Assembly (NCBI GenBank): GCA_903858975.1
Contig: CAIOKW010000018.1
Span: 1-5,718 of the forward strand
Length of the DNA: 5,718 bases
Direction: 5' to 3'
Source of the DNA: Oligoflexia bacterium
GTDB lineage: Bacteria; Bdellovibrionota; UBA1018; CAIMNF01
The position numbers were made by a program, and so were the translations under genes. Positions within the stretch are counted from its first letter, which is position 1; every line of letters begins with the position of its first letter. The notes under the pieces are model-generated. The model was not told the DNA's origin. It was given only the letters and a program-made list of their open reading frames with translations, and ran no database searches. This document shows positions 1-5,718 of the stretch, piece by piece.

Positions 1-90
1 ACAGCTTTTCATATCCGCAAACGTGGATGATTCAGCATGTGCGTTTGTTAGAGTGAAAAGGGAAAGGAATAGGCATAAGGCTAAATGCAT
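1..90 (-). CDS. Exported protein of unknown function, N-terminal 30 codons only (runs off left edge)
   Basis: Reading the minus strand from the ATG at 90-88 gives 30 open codons to the window edge. The product starts with a short n-region without Lys or Arg (Met-His), then a hydrophobic core rich in Leu and Phe at about residues 3-15, then Thr-Asn-Ala-His-Ala followed by Glu. This is a textbook Sec signal peptide with signal peptidase I cleavage predicted after Ala19 (AHA|E). The Cys at residue 6 is too close to the N-terminus for a lipobox, so a lipoprotein is unlikely. No other start fits: the in-frame codons upstream include no ATG, GTG or TTG before a TAG at 135-133. There is no Shine-Dalgarno sequence before the ATG, but a promoter-like sequence lies close upstream. 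The mature protein is periplasmic, outer-membrane or secreted; too little is present to name a family. The missing basic n-region is slightly unusual. Confidence 0.72.
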   Translation of the reverse strand, partial: MHLALCLFLSLFTLTNAHAESSTFADMKSC

Positions 91-102
91 AATTAAACAC
101 GG

Positions 103-131
103 AGGATATAGTAATTGAGTAGAATTGTCAA
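103..131 (-). promoter_or_regulatory. Candidate sigma70-type promoter for the exported-protein gene
   Basis: On the minus strand a perfect TTGACA lies at 131-126. With a 17-base spacer the -10 box is TATCCT (108-103, four of six matches); with a 15-base spacer it is TATATC (110-105, also four of six). Transcription would start around 96-98, only about 6-8 bases before the ATG at 90, giving a very short leader with no ribosome binding site. It lies in the 90-base gap downstream of radD, so the exported-protein gene probably has its own transcript. Box matches are seen; activity is inferred. Confidence 0.5.
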
Positions 132-180
132 CCTATAACGGGTGGCGAGAAGCCTCTCTCATCAACTCTTTTAATTGTAT

Positions 181-1917
181 CTACAATTCTTCTGCGAACA
201 CTTTTTCTGTAATCTTCCAGTACTTATCCTGCTTTCTGGCGATGACAAAAGATGGCATTCGAAATAAGCGCTGATACTTAATCACATCCTCCGGAGAGGT
301 AAACTCACTGGCAAGTTCGGGGCGTCTTAAGTGTGATCTTAAAAAATTGATGTTAAATTTCTTAATGGAAGTTGGGTTACTAAAAAAATGAGCCTCACTC
401 ACATAATGTGCGTCGTGGTCATAGTAGCGAACTTCTAGGTATGGGTTATGGTTCTTATCGGTGCGCATCTCAAAGCTTACGCTGCTGGGTGCGAGCACAT
501 GAAAATTCTTGGATAATTTCGCTTGTTTAAGCTTTGCTTCAGAGTCGATGAGTTCAGCGCCGCATTTTTCACAATTCTTAGCCGTGATGTCGTTTTCAGC
601 GGAACAGCTGTGGCAGAGTTTCAAGCGAAATCGATAACCACAAGGCGTAATTTCAAGAGTTTTTTCATCCTGGGTGGCTCCTCTACATTTTCGGCCAAAA
701 TGTTCGATCATGTCGCCCTCAGGTGTAGCGTAACCCCAGAATTGATTCTCAAATTCACAAAGGGGGCAAGGCACGAGGACAGGAACAGTGTCTTTTACGG
801 GGCGCTTATCGCTAATCTCAGGAGCATAGAGGTCATGCCCCATGCCGGTATAATCGAGAATGTAGCACTCTTTTTTGTCGTCCGATAAGCGAAGGCCCCG
901 TCCTACGATTTGTTGGTAGAGGCTGTTTGATTCGGTGGGACGCAAAATAGCGATCACATCCACGTGGGGTGCATCAAAGCCTGTGGTGAGTACGGATACG
1001 TTGACGAGGTACTTAAACTTCTTATTTTTGAAGTCCTCTATGATTTCATCTCGGCTTGCCATGTCGGTGTCGCCCAGGACGATGCGCGAGTCATTTTCGG
1101 GAAGATAGCCCAAGATCTCTTCGGCGTGTTTGACGGATGCGCTAAAAATCATGACCCCTTGGCGCTGATAGCGCTCTGTAATGTCGATGATGTTTTTGAT
1201 GATAAAAGGGGTCAGTTTCTTTTGACTCTTAATGATCTCCTCAACCTCAGCTGTCGTGTAGCTTCGGCCTTTGTCGGTCAGCTCAGAAAAGTCGTAGCAG
1301 GTGACCGGAATATCAACCTTTACAGGAGTGGTCAGATATTTCCTTTTAATCATGTAGGAGAGTGGAAGTTCGTAAACGCACTGTTTGAAAAGCCGTGGCT
1401 TGTCTGTTTTAATTTCACCCGTCTGTGAGTATTCATAGATCCATCCTAAACCCATTCGGTACGGGGTCGCAGTGAGGCCCAGGATGCAGAGATTGGGGTT
1501 CAGATGCCTCAGTTTTTTGATCACTTCTTGATATTGGGTTGCCCCTTCGTCGGCAACCCGGTGGCATTCATCGATGACCAGAAGCGAGAAGTCATTAAAG
1601 AACTCATCAGGTGCCCGCGCAATCGACTGTACACTTCCGAAAATTGCTTTTTGATCCCAATCCTTTTTACCTAAGCTCGCCGAAAAGACTCCAGCCTCAA
1701 GCCCGTAGCTGATGTATTTTTCATAATTTTGTTCCACGAGTTCTTTGACGTGAGCCAAGACGAGAACTCGACCGTTTGCGATACGAGCCAGCTCTGCAAT
1801 CACAAGACTTTTGCCTGCTCCGGTCGGTAGAACTACTACAATAGGATCTCGTTTCTTTCTAAAGAACTTGAGGACGCTATTTACGGCTTCTTGTTGATAG
1901 TCTCTGAGCTGATACAT
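181..1917 (-). CDS. radD: RadD/YejH-type superfamily 2 DNA helicase/ATPase
   Basis: The 578-residue protein resembles E. coli RadD (YejH, 586 residues as I recall it) along its whole length, from the YQQEAV region near residue 7 to the last residues. RadD is an ATPase that aids RecA-dependent recombination and double-strand break repair and interacts with SSB in E. coli. Helicase motifs are intact: Walker A PTGAGKS (31-37), motif Ia LAHVKEL (54-60), DECH (116-119), motif III TAT (149-151), motif V TTGFDAP (311-317) and motif VI QIVGRGLR (336-343). The C-terminal part has two probable zinc clusters: Cys384/387/411/426 and Cys435/438/449/452. No signal or membrane segment is seen, so it is cytosolic. 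The start matches the family N-terminus within about one residue. There is no Shine-Dalgarno sequence; a perfect -10 box sits just upstream. The C-terminal end is somewhat shorter than in E. coli. It follows the ABC permease gene by 45 bases; no functional link is evident. Confidence 0.93.
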   Translation of the reverse strand: MYQLRDYQQEAVNSVLKFFRKKRDPIVVVLPTGAGKSLVIAELARIANGRVLVLAHVKELVEQNYEKYISYGLEAGVFSASLGKKDWDQKAIFGSVQSIARAPDEFFNDFSLLVIDECHRVADEGATQYQEVIKKLRHLNPNLCILGLTATPYRMGLGWIYEYSQTGEIKTDKPRLFKQCVYELPLSYMIKRKYLTTPVKVDIPVTCYDFSELTDKGRSYTTAEVEEIIKSQKKLTPFIIKNIIDITERYQRQGVMIFSASVKHAEEILGYLPENDSRIVLGDTDMASRDEIIEDFKNKKFKYLVNVSVLTTGFDAPHVDVIAILRPTESNSLYQQIVGRGLRLSDDKKECYILDYTGMGHDLYAPEISDKRPVKDTVPVLVPCPLCEFENQFWGYATPEGDMIEHFGRKCRGATQDEKTLEITPCGYRFRLKLCHSCSAENDITAKNCEKCGAELIDSEAKLKQAKLSKNFHVLAPSSVSFEMRTDKNHNPYLEVRYYDHDAHYVSEAHFFSNPTSIKKFNINFLRSHLRRPELASEFTSPEDVIKYQRLFRMPSFVIARKQDKYWKITEKVFAEEL

Positions 1918-1925
1918 CTGAGAAT

Positions 1926-1963
1926 ATTATAAAGGGTTTGATTGATTTTAGCGCTTTTTTTTT
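1926..1963 (-). promoter_or_regulatory. Candidate leaderless promoter of radD, with upstream A-tract
   Basis: On the minus strand a perfect TATAAT lies at 1931-1926, eight bases before the radD ATG at 1917. The usual spacing from -10 box to start site would put the first transcribed base at about 1918-1920, so the mRNA would be leaderless or nearly so. The -35 position (about 1954-1949) matches the consensus poorly. A run of nine A residues (1963-1955) sits where a proximal UP element would lie, about -36 to -44, and could compensate. The AT-rich gap could also produce a TATAAT by chance. The A-tract is not a terminator for the permease gene, because no hairpin precedes a T-tract on that strand. 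Confidence 0.45.
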
Positions 1964-4556
1964 ATTCATAGTCTAATGCTTCAGTGATGAGCAATTTTGA
2001 TGCTTTTTTCGACGGGTAGTAGCCCGCGATAATTGAGACGAGAATTCCAACTGTGATCGTTGACAAAATGGCTGGGATAGCGACATGAAAATCAATTATC
2101 CATCCGATACTCCCCACGAGACTATATCTGACAAATAACCACCCGATATAGATTCCGAAGACGACGGCAACACAAGCACCCAGGAAGCCTTGAAGAATGG
2201 ATTCCCAAAAGATCATCTGAGAGATTTGGCCTTGGGTAGAACCAACGGCTCTCAGCATCCCAATTTCTCGGGTTCGTTCAATAACGCTAATGAGGAGCGT
2301 ATTGAGGAGGCCTAGCATGCCCACAATCAATGCGATGAGTTCGATCGCTCGTGTGTAAGCAAACGACTGCTCAATCGCCTCCTGGGTTTGCACTTTGAAT
2401 TCATGATTAGAGATGACGAAAAGGTTCAGTTGTTTACCTAGGGTGCGCTCAATGTCGTTTCGGACCTGTTCTAAATCGTGGCCCGGTTGAATGTTGAAGG
2501 CGAATGCTGAGACTAAGCTGTCGTTCCAGAATTTCTTATAGATTTTGCGATCGATGTAGAGTACGCCCCCGGGCGCATAATCATAGATCGCACCTACAAT
2601 TCTGAACTGAACAGTTCCCCGGGGGGTATTCAGAAGAATCGTGTCGCCTTCTTTCTTATGGTGCTTCATGAGAAAATCTTGTGAAGCCAAGACGGAAGGT
2701 TGGAATGGTCCATAAAGCCTTTGGATCAGCTCTAAGGGCTCAGCATGAACAGCAGAAATATATCTGCCACTGTAAAAATCAGCAAAGCGATCCATTGCCT
2801 TTATTGTAATTTTTCCATCGAGGTATGGGACCCGAATGACTCTTGAACCCGCACCGCGACCAGTGCCTATGGCCCTAACCCCTGGGATCTTTAGGATACG
2901 TCTTTGAATGTTTTCGTTTAAGGCTTGAACCTCGGTGGTCGCAATCCGTCCGGTGGATGTGACGAGAATGTCTGAAATAAAGGTCTGGTCAAGCCACCCC
3001 ATTAAAGTGTCATGAAAACTTGAGCGTATGGTGGAAATGAGCATCACGAGGAAGAGTCCTACCAGGAGGGCCATCACATTGTTGATGGTCCGTTTTGGGT
3101 TTCTCAAAAGATTTTCGTGTGAAAAGTGAAATACAGCTGAAAACGTACCTCGCGGAATTCTTTCTAGCCCCTTTAAGAAAAGAATCACCACAAAAGGGCC
3201 AAAAAGGGCCGTGGCGATGACATACCCAGCTTTGGTTGATGCACTGATGAGGGTAGAGTATCTTTCCCATTCAAACACTGCAGAACAGGTAACCAAGAAG
3301 AGGATGATCAATCCCCCGTTCGCAAGCTTTTTGGCTAATCTAGCGCCGTCGCTGACCTGATGTTCAGTATAGCCTTTCATGGATTCAAGGGGGTGGATTT
3401 GAGCGGCCTTCAAGGATGGCCATATTGCAGATAGGATGGTTGCGAGGGTGCCCAGAAGGACCGTGATGACAAACTCACGCGTGGTGAAGGAGAGTTTTTC
3501 GGGTGAAATATGCGTCTGGAATTGCTGAGCCACAGAAGTGACCACTTGTGCAGAGAGGAACTCAGCAAGGATCCTTCCAATCAGACACCCTAGGATTGAT
3601 CCCAAGATGCCCATTCCAATGACCTCACCCACGAAGAGAATAATCATAGAGGTTCGCGTAGCTCCGAGCGCCCTCAAGGTTCCAATTTCAGTTCTTCTTT
3701 CTGCAACTGCAATTGATATGGAATTAATGATCAGAAAGAGTCCCGCAAATAGAGCAATGGAGCTAAAAAAAGTGAGAATGAGTTGAAAGCTCTCCAGAAG
3801 CGAGTCGAGTTTTTTTGATTGAGTCTCAGGGGTTTCGATTTGGTAGGCCTTACCGAGCGAGCGTTCCAGTTCCATTTGAACTTCTGTGATGGGGTAGCCC
3901 GCTTCGGTAATGATGTCGATTCGATCAACTTTCTCCCCTTTTCCAAAGCTCAGCTTTGCGCCATCAATATCCATGATTGCAATTGAACCACCATATGCCC
4001 TCGCAGGCCCTTCTGGCTCAAGGAGTCCACGCACAGTAAATGAACGAGATCCGTTTGCGGTGGCTAGCTTAAGTTTTGAATCCAAGGCGAGTTGATGCTC
4101 ATGGGCGAATTGTTTAGTGATAATGATGCTATCCGCCTGATTGAGAAACACGAGAGGGTCGTTGATTACTTTCTGATCTGTGGTCTTGTAAGAGCGGATG
4201 CTTTGTTCTTGAAGGAGGTCGACTCCGAGTACATAAAGGCTACCTGATTTTTCTTTTTTCCCTGCGATGTAGGCTCTCTCTTCGATCATGGGAATGGCAG
4301 ACTTGACTCCCGGATGCTTCTTAATTATCGATAAAACGCGGTCATCAAATCCAACAGTTCCTCCAGTAACCGTAAGTTTTGCTTTGCCGGCAATCGCATC
4401 GATATTTTCCCGAAGAGAATTCTTCGTCGAGTGATTAATGATAGAGATTGCGACATAGAGCGCGATTCCAAAGGCAACGCCTAAAAGCGTCAGGAGACTA
4501 CGAAGGGGTTTCAGTCTCAAATGAGGGAGTCCAATGTAAAAGAAAAGGTTTTTCAT
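1962..4556 (-). CDS. FtsX-fold (type VII) ABC transporter permease, 10 predicted membrane segments, YbbP-like layout
   Basis: This 864-residue inner-membrane protein would work with the ATPase encoded just upstream. Predicted membrane helices lie near 19-41, 257-285, 303-330, 361-383, 413-430, 443-461, 491-511, 737-759, 783-806 and 825-847. Two large extracytoplasmic domains sit between helices 1-2 (about 42-256, MacB-type periplasmic core) and 7-8 (about 512-736). The FtsX signature appears twice, after helix 2 (ERRTEIGTLRALGA, 286-299) and after helix 8 (ERTREIGMLRAVGS, 760-773); these regions contact the ATPase. Each half ends in a similar cytoplasmic tail (PSLKAAQIHPLESMK and PSKKASKLLITEALDYE). 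The layout is a duplicated four-helix FtsX unit joined by two extra helices, as in E. coli YbbP, unlike the four-helix LolC/E or MacB. Such systems use ATP to drive movements in the periplasm, extracting lipids or lipoproteins or expelling compounds, rather than to open a channel. The substrate cannot be told. Its start overlaps the ATPase stop, implying translational coupling; only a weak GGGGA lies 11 bases upstream. Confidence 0.9.
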   Translation of the reverse strand: MKNLFFYIGLPHLRLKPLRSLLTLLGVAFGIALYVAISIINHSTKNSLRENIDAIAGKAKLTVTGGTVGFDDRVLSIIKKHPGVKSAIPMIEERAYIAGKKEKSGSLYVLGVDLLQEQSIRSYKTTDQKVINDPLVFLNQADSIIITKQFAHEHQLALDSKLKLATANGSRSFTVRGLLEPEGPARAYGGSIAIMDIDGAKLSFGKGEKVDRIDIITEAGYPITEVQMELERSLGKAYQIETPETQSKKLDSLLESFQLILTFFSSIALFAGLFLIINSISIAVAERRTEIGTLRALGATRTSMIILFVGEVIGMGILGSILGCLIGRILAEFLSAQVVTSVAQQFQTHISPEKLSFTTREFVITVLLGTLATILSAIWPSLKAAQIHPLESMKGYTEHQVSDGARLAKKLANGGLIILFLVTCSAVFEWERYSTLISASTKAGYVIATALFGPFVVILFLKGLERIPRGTFSAVFHFSHENLLRNPKRTINNVMALLVGLFLVMLISTIRSSFHDTLMGWLDQTFISDILVTSTGRIATTEVQALNENIQRRILKIPGVRAIGTGRGAGSRVIRVPYLDGKITIKAMDRFADFYSGRYISAVHAEPLELIQRLYGPFQPSVLASQDFLMKHHKKEGDTILLNTPRGTVQFRIVGAIYDYAPGGVLYIDRKIYKKFWNDSLVSAFAFNIQPGHDLEQVRNDIERTLGKQLNLFVISNHEFKVQTQEAIEQSFAYTRAIELIALIVGMLGLLNTLLISVIERTREIGMLRAVGSTQGQISQMIFWESILQGFLGACVAVVFGIYIGWLFVRYSLVGSIGWIIDFHVAIPAILSTITVGILVSIIAGYYPSKKASKLLITEALDYE

Positions 4557-5278
4557 ACATCTAAATTTCCCCAGATTAGAGGGGGTGGCTCGGGCTGTGA
4601 AATCATTTGATCAGAGGCAATGGATCCATCTCGAAATTTAATGAGGCGTGTGCCATAAGATGCAGCATTGAGATCGTGGGTGACCATGACTACGGTCTGC
4701 CCGTTTTCTCTGACCATATTGGAGAGGAGATTCAGGATGGATTCGCCGGTTTTGGAATCAAGATTACCAGTGGGTTCATCTGCCAAAATGAGTAAAGGCT
4801 TACTGAGGAGGGCTCGCGCGATTGCAACTCGCTGCATTTCACCGCCTGAAAGTTGGTTTGGGCGATGATCCAATCGATTACCGAGGTTCATCATTTTGAG
4901 GAGTTCAGTCGCCCTCGGAGTAATATCCTTCATTTTGTGATTTTCAAGCAAGCGAGGAAGTGCAACATTTTCAAGCGCGGTGAGTGTAGGGAGGAGGTTA
5001 AAAAATTGAAAAATGAATCCTAAATTCCGCCTTCTAAATTTTGATACCTCATCATCACTCAGCGTCTCAATAGCTTGGTCATTGACAATGACGCGCCCTG
5101 AAGTGGGTCGATCCAATCCGCCCATGAGATGAAGAAGGGTGCTCTTCCCTGATCCACTTGGTCCCATAATGGAGACAAACTGCCCTGATCCAATTTCGAG
5201 ACTAATGTTTTTGAGGGCCTCTACGGGCTGCTCGCCACTCAGGTAGGTCTTAGTTACGTTTTGAAGTTTTAAAAGCAT
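4553..5278 (-). CDS. ABC transporter ATP-binding protein, LolD/MacB/YbbA family
   Basis: The 241-residue cytoplasmic ATPase powers the permease encoded directly downstream. All motifs are present: Walker A GPSGSGKS (39-46), Q-loop Gln91 in IFQFFNLLPTLTALENV (89-105), signature LSGGE (143-147), Walker B LLILADE with catalytic Glu168, D-loop NLDS (172-175) and switch His201. The FFNLLPTLTALENV stretch and the LSGGEMQRVAIARAL block are typical of the LolD/MacB/YbbA subfamily. The length is usual for an unfused ATPase; the last 15 or so residues (PEPPPLIWGNLDV end) form a proline-rich tail. The ATG at 5278 gives the normal start about 38 residues before the P-loop, preceded by GAGGG with a short three-base gap. 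Its TGA overlaps the permease ATG as ATGA. A specific name such as lolD is not justified, because the permease is a single fused protein and no lolC/lolE pair is present. Confidence 0.94.
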   Translation of the reverse strand: MLLKLQNVTKTYLSGEQPVEALKNISLEIGSGQFVSIMGPSGSGKSTLLHLMGGLDRPTSGRVIVNDQAIETLSDDEVSKFRRRNLGFIFQFFNLLPTLTALENVALPRLLENHKMKDITPRATELLKMMNLGNRLDHRPNQLSGGEMQRVAIARALLSKPLLILADEPTGNLDSKTGESILNLLSNMVRENGQTVVMVTHDLNAASYGTRLIKFRDGSIASDQMISQPEPPPLIWGNLDV

Positions 5279-5304
5279 GTGCCCTCAGTAAAACTACAGC
5301 AACA

Positions 5305-5310
5305 TGTATA
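5305..5310 (-). promoter_or_regulatory. Possible -10 box for the ATPase-permease operon
   Basis: In the 98-base gap between the divergent ATPase and small membrane protein genes, the minus strand reads TATACA at 5310-5305 (four of six matches to TATAAT), which would give a leader of about 20 bases. No good -35 box is found 16-18 bases upstream. The box overlaps a GTATAC palindrome, and an 8-base ATTTAAAT palindrome lies at 5318-5325. The gap must hold the promoters for both genes, but I cannot place them firmly. Confidence 0.22.
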
Positions 5311-5367
5311 CCTTTCAATTTAAATACTGAACCTGACTCTGTGAGCAGGGAGTAGAGTAGTCCATGT

Positions 5368-5372
5368 GGAGG
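5368..5372 (+). promoter_or_regulatory. Shine-Dalgarno sequence GGAGG of the small membrane protein gene
   Basis: GGAGG lies four bases before the ATG at 5377 and thirteen before a second in-frame ATG at 5386. It is the clearest ribosome binding site in the window and is a main reason for accepting the 64-codon gene. The gap to 5377 is short but workable, and that to 5386 is long, so 5377 is preferred. Confidence 0.65.
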
Positions 5373-5376
5373 CCTT

Positions 5377-5571
5377 ATGTTTTCAATGGCACTGTTTTTT
5401 TTCTTAGCAGGATTCGGAACTATTTTATTCGATGCTCGCTTGAGGGAAAACTACTCAATCGCGCTTGCGGTGGTTGCTGGAGTTTTTATTACCTTTGCTC
5501 TAGCTAGCTTCATTGGTGGTTTAATGAAGCGGGAACGTCTCGAGGATAGCTCTTCAGACTCTCTCCCTTAA
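5377..5571 (+). CDS. Small two-helix membrane protein, function unknown
   Basis: I do not recognise this 64-residue protein. It has a hydrophobic segment at about residues 4-19 (MALFFFLAGFGTILFD), a short charged turn (Arg, Arg, Glu near 21-25), a second helix at about 27-49 that is rich in Ala, Val and Gly, and a polar tail starting KRER and ending in a Ser/Asp-rich stretch. This suggests a helical hairpin in the inner membrane, probably with the basic tail in the cytoplasm. Support for a real gene: a strong GGAGG site, coherent membrane topology, an otherwise empty position between flanking genes, and a stop that meets the neighbouring stop exactly. It is the only plus-strand gene here and is divergent from the ABC operon, with 98 bases between them. 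Starting at the second Met (5386) would shorten it by three residues and keep both helices. A role with the transporter is possible but nothing shows it. Confidence 0.68.
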   Translation: MFSMALFFFLAGFGTILFDARLRENYSIALAVVAGVFITFALASFIGGLMKRERLEDSSSDSLP

Positions 5572-5717
5572 CTCTGATCGTATGAATCCCCATCGATCGT
5601 CTGGGTTGCTGAGCCTTTGCTTCCATCCTTATAGGTGTAGTGAACCGTAGGATGAAGGAGTAATATCTCCTTTGAGGTGTCGATTTCTTTTCCAGAATAG
5701 TCGTTTACCACAATTTC
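5568..5717 (-). CDS. C-terminal 49 codons of an unrecognised protein (enters from the right edge)
   Basis: On the minus strand one frame stays open from the window edge (first complete codon at 5717-5715) for 49 codons to a TAA at 5570-5568; another frame of this strand, checked by translation, hits a stop. The visible part is hydrophilic, with a VHYTYKDGSKGSATQTIDG stretch (Thr, Gly, Asp and Lys rich) that looks like short beta strands and turns, and it ends in DSYDQS. No membrane segment, metal-binding motif or known family signature is visible. The partner on the plus strand ends in the same TTAA, so the two genes converge with a four-base overlap. That fit supports the call, but 49 codons without homology remain modest evidence. 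Confidence 0.5.
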   Translation of the reverse strand, partial: EIVVNDYSGKEIDTSKEILLLHPTVHYTYKDGSKGSATQTIDGDSYDQS

Positions 5718-5718
5718 T

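Noticed and set aside
101..140. Plus-strand GGAGG at 101-105 followed by a TTG start at 116
   Set aside because: The frame ends at a TAA after seven codons and overlaps the minus-strand promoter region; on the minus strand this is simply CCTCC within the short leader region.
125..180. Possible terminator hairpin after radD (GAGA/TCTC arms near 147-160)
   Set aside because: The stem is only about four base pairs with no T-tract after it on the minus strand, so it does not qualify as an intrinsic terminator.
523..1428. Two plus-strand open frames (523-888 and 964-1428, 121 and 154 codons) antisense to the helicase gene
   Set aside because: They lie wholly inside radD, whose motifs are intact on the other strand, and their translations show no domain or convincing start signals. 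They are antisense shadows.
1950..1963. AGCGCT palindrome followed by nine T on the plus strand, resembling a terminator
   Set aside because: The palindrome is six bases with no loop, and no plus-strand gene ends here; for the minus-strand permease the run is A, not T.
3010..4095. Several open frames of 61-86 codons on both strands within the permease gene
   Set aside because: All are embedded in the permease reading frame, which has full membrane topology and paired FtsX motifs; the short translations look like low-complexity shadows.
4607..4868. Two plus-strand open frames opposite the ATPase gene
   Set aside because: They sit opposite the signature, Walker B and H-loop region of the ATPase and share no features of real proteins.
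5313..5331. Possible operator between the divergent genes (TTCA and TGAA arms around ATTTAAAT)
   Set aside because: Only the four outer bases pair and the inner part is not symmetrical about the same centre; chance in AT-rich DNA is likely.

Overview
The window reads as ordinary Gram-negative chromosomal DNA of moderate, slightly AT-rich composition. The Gram-negative call rests on a LolD/MacB-type ABC transporter, a close relative of Escherichia coli RadD, and a neighbour with a Sec signal peptide. The species cannot be fixed from the sequence; a proteobacterial or Bdellovibrionota-like origin is a guess. I see no rRNA, tRNA, CRISPR array, insertion sequence or phage-like gene, and no stretch over 300 bases lacks a gene.

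Layout, left to right. (1) 1-90, minus strand: first 30 codons of an exported protein that runs off the left edge, with a perfect TTGACA -35 box just upstream. (2) 181-1917, minus: an intact RadD-type superfamily 2 helicase with two C-terminal four-cysteine clusters, probably a DNA repair protein. (3) 1962-4556, minus: an 864-residue ABC permease predicted to have ten membrane segments and two large extracytoplasmic domains. (4) 4553-5278, minus: its ATPase, whose stop overlaps the permease start as ATGA. (5) 5377-5571, plus: a 64-residue two-helix membrane protein with a strong GGAGG site. (6) 5568-5717, minus: the last 49 codons of an unrecognised protein entering from the right edge, whose TAA stop interlocks with that of gene 5 in a shared TTAA.

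The ATPase and permease form a two-gene operon for an exporter or lipid/lipoprotein extractor of the FtsX-fold (type VII) ABC class, closest in layout to E. coli YbbA-YbbP. No periplasmic adaptor gene is visible beside them. radD follows 45 bases later on the same strand and could be co-transcribed, but it has its own perfect TATAAT placed so that its mRNA would start at or next to the AUG. The exported-protein gene at the left edge shows the same trend: a promoter close to the start codon and no Shine-Dalgarno sequence. This possible leaderless expression is the least expected signal here. I found no evidence for a wholly new system.
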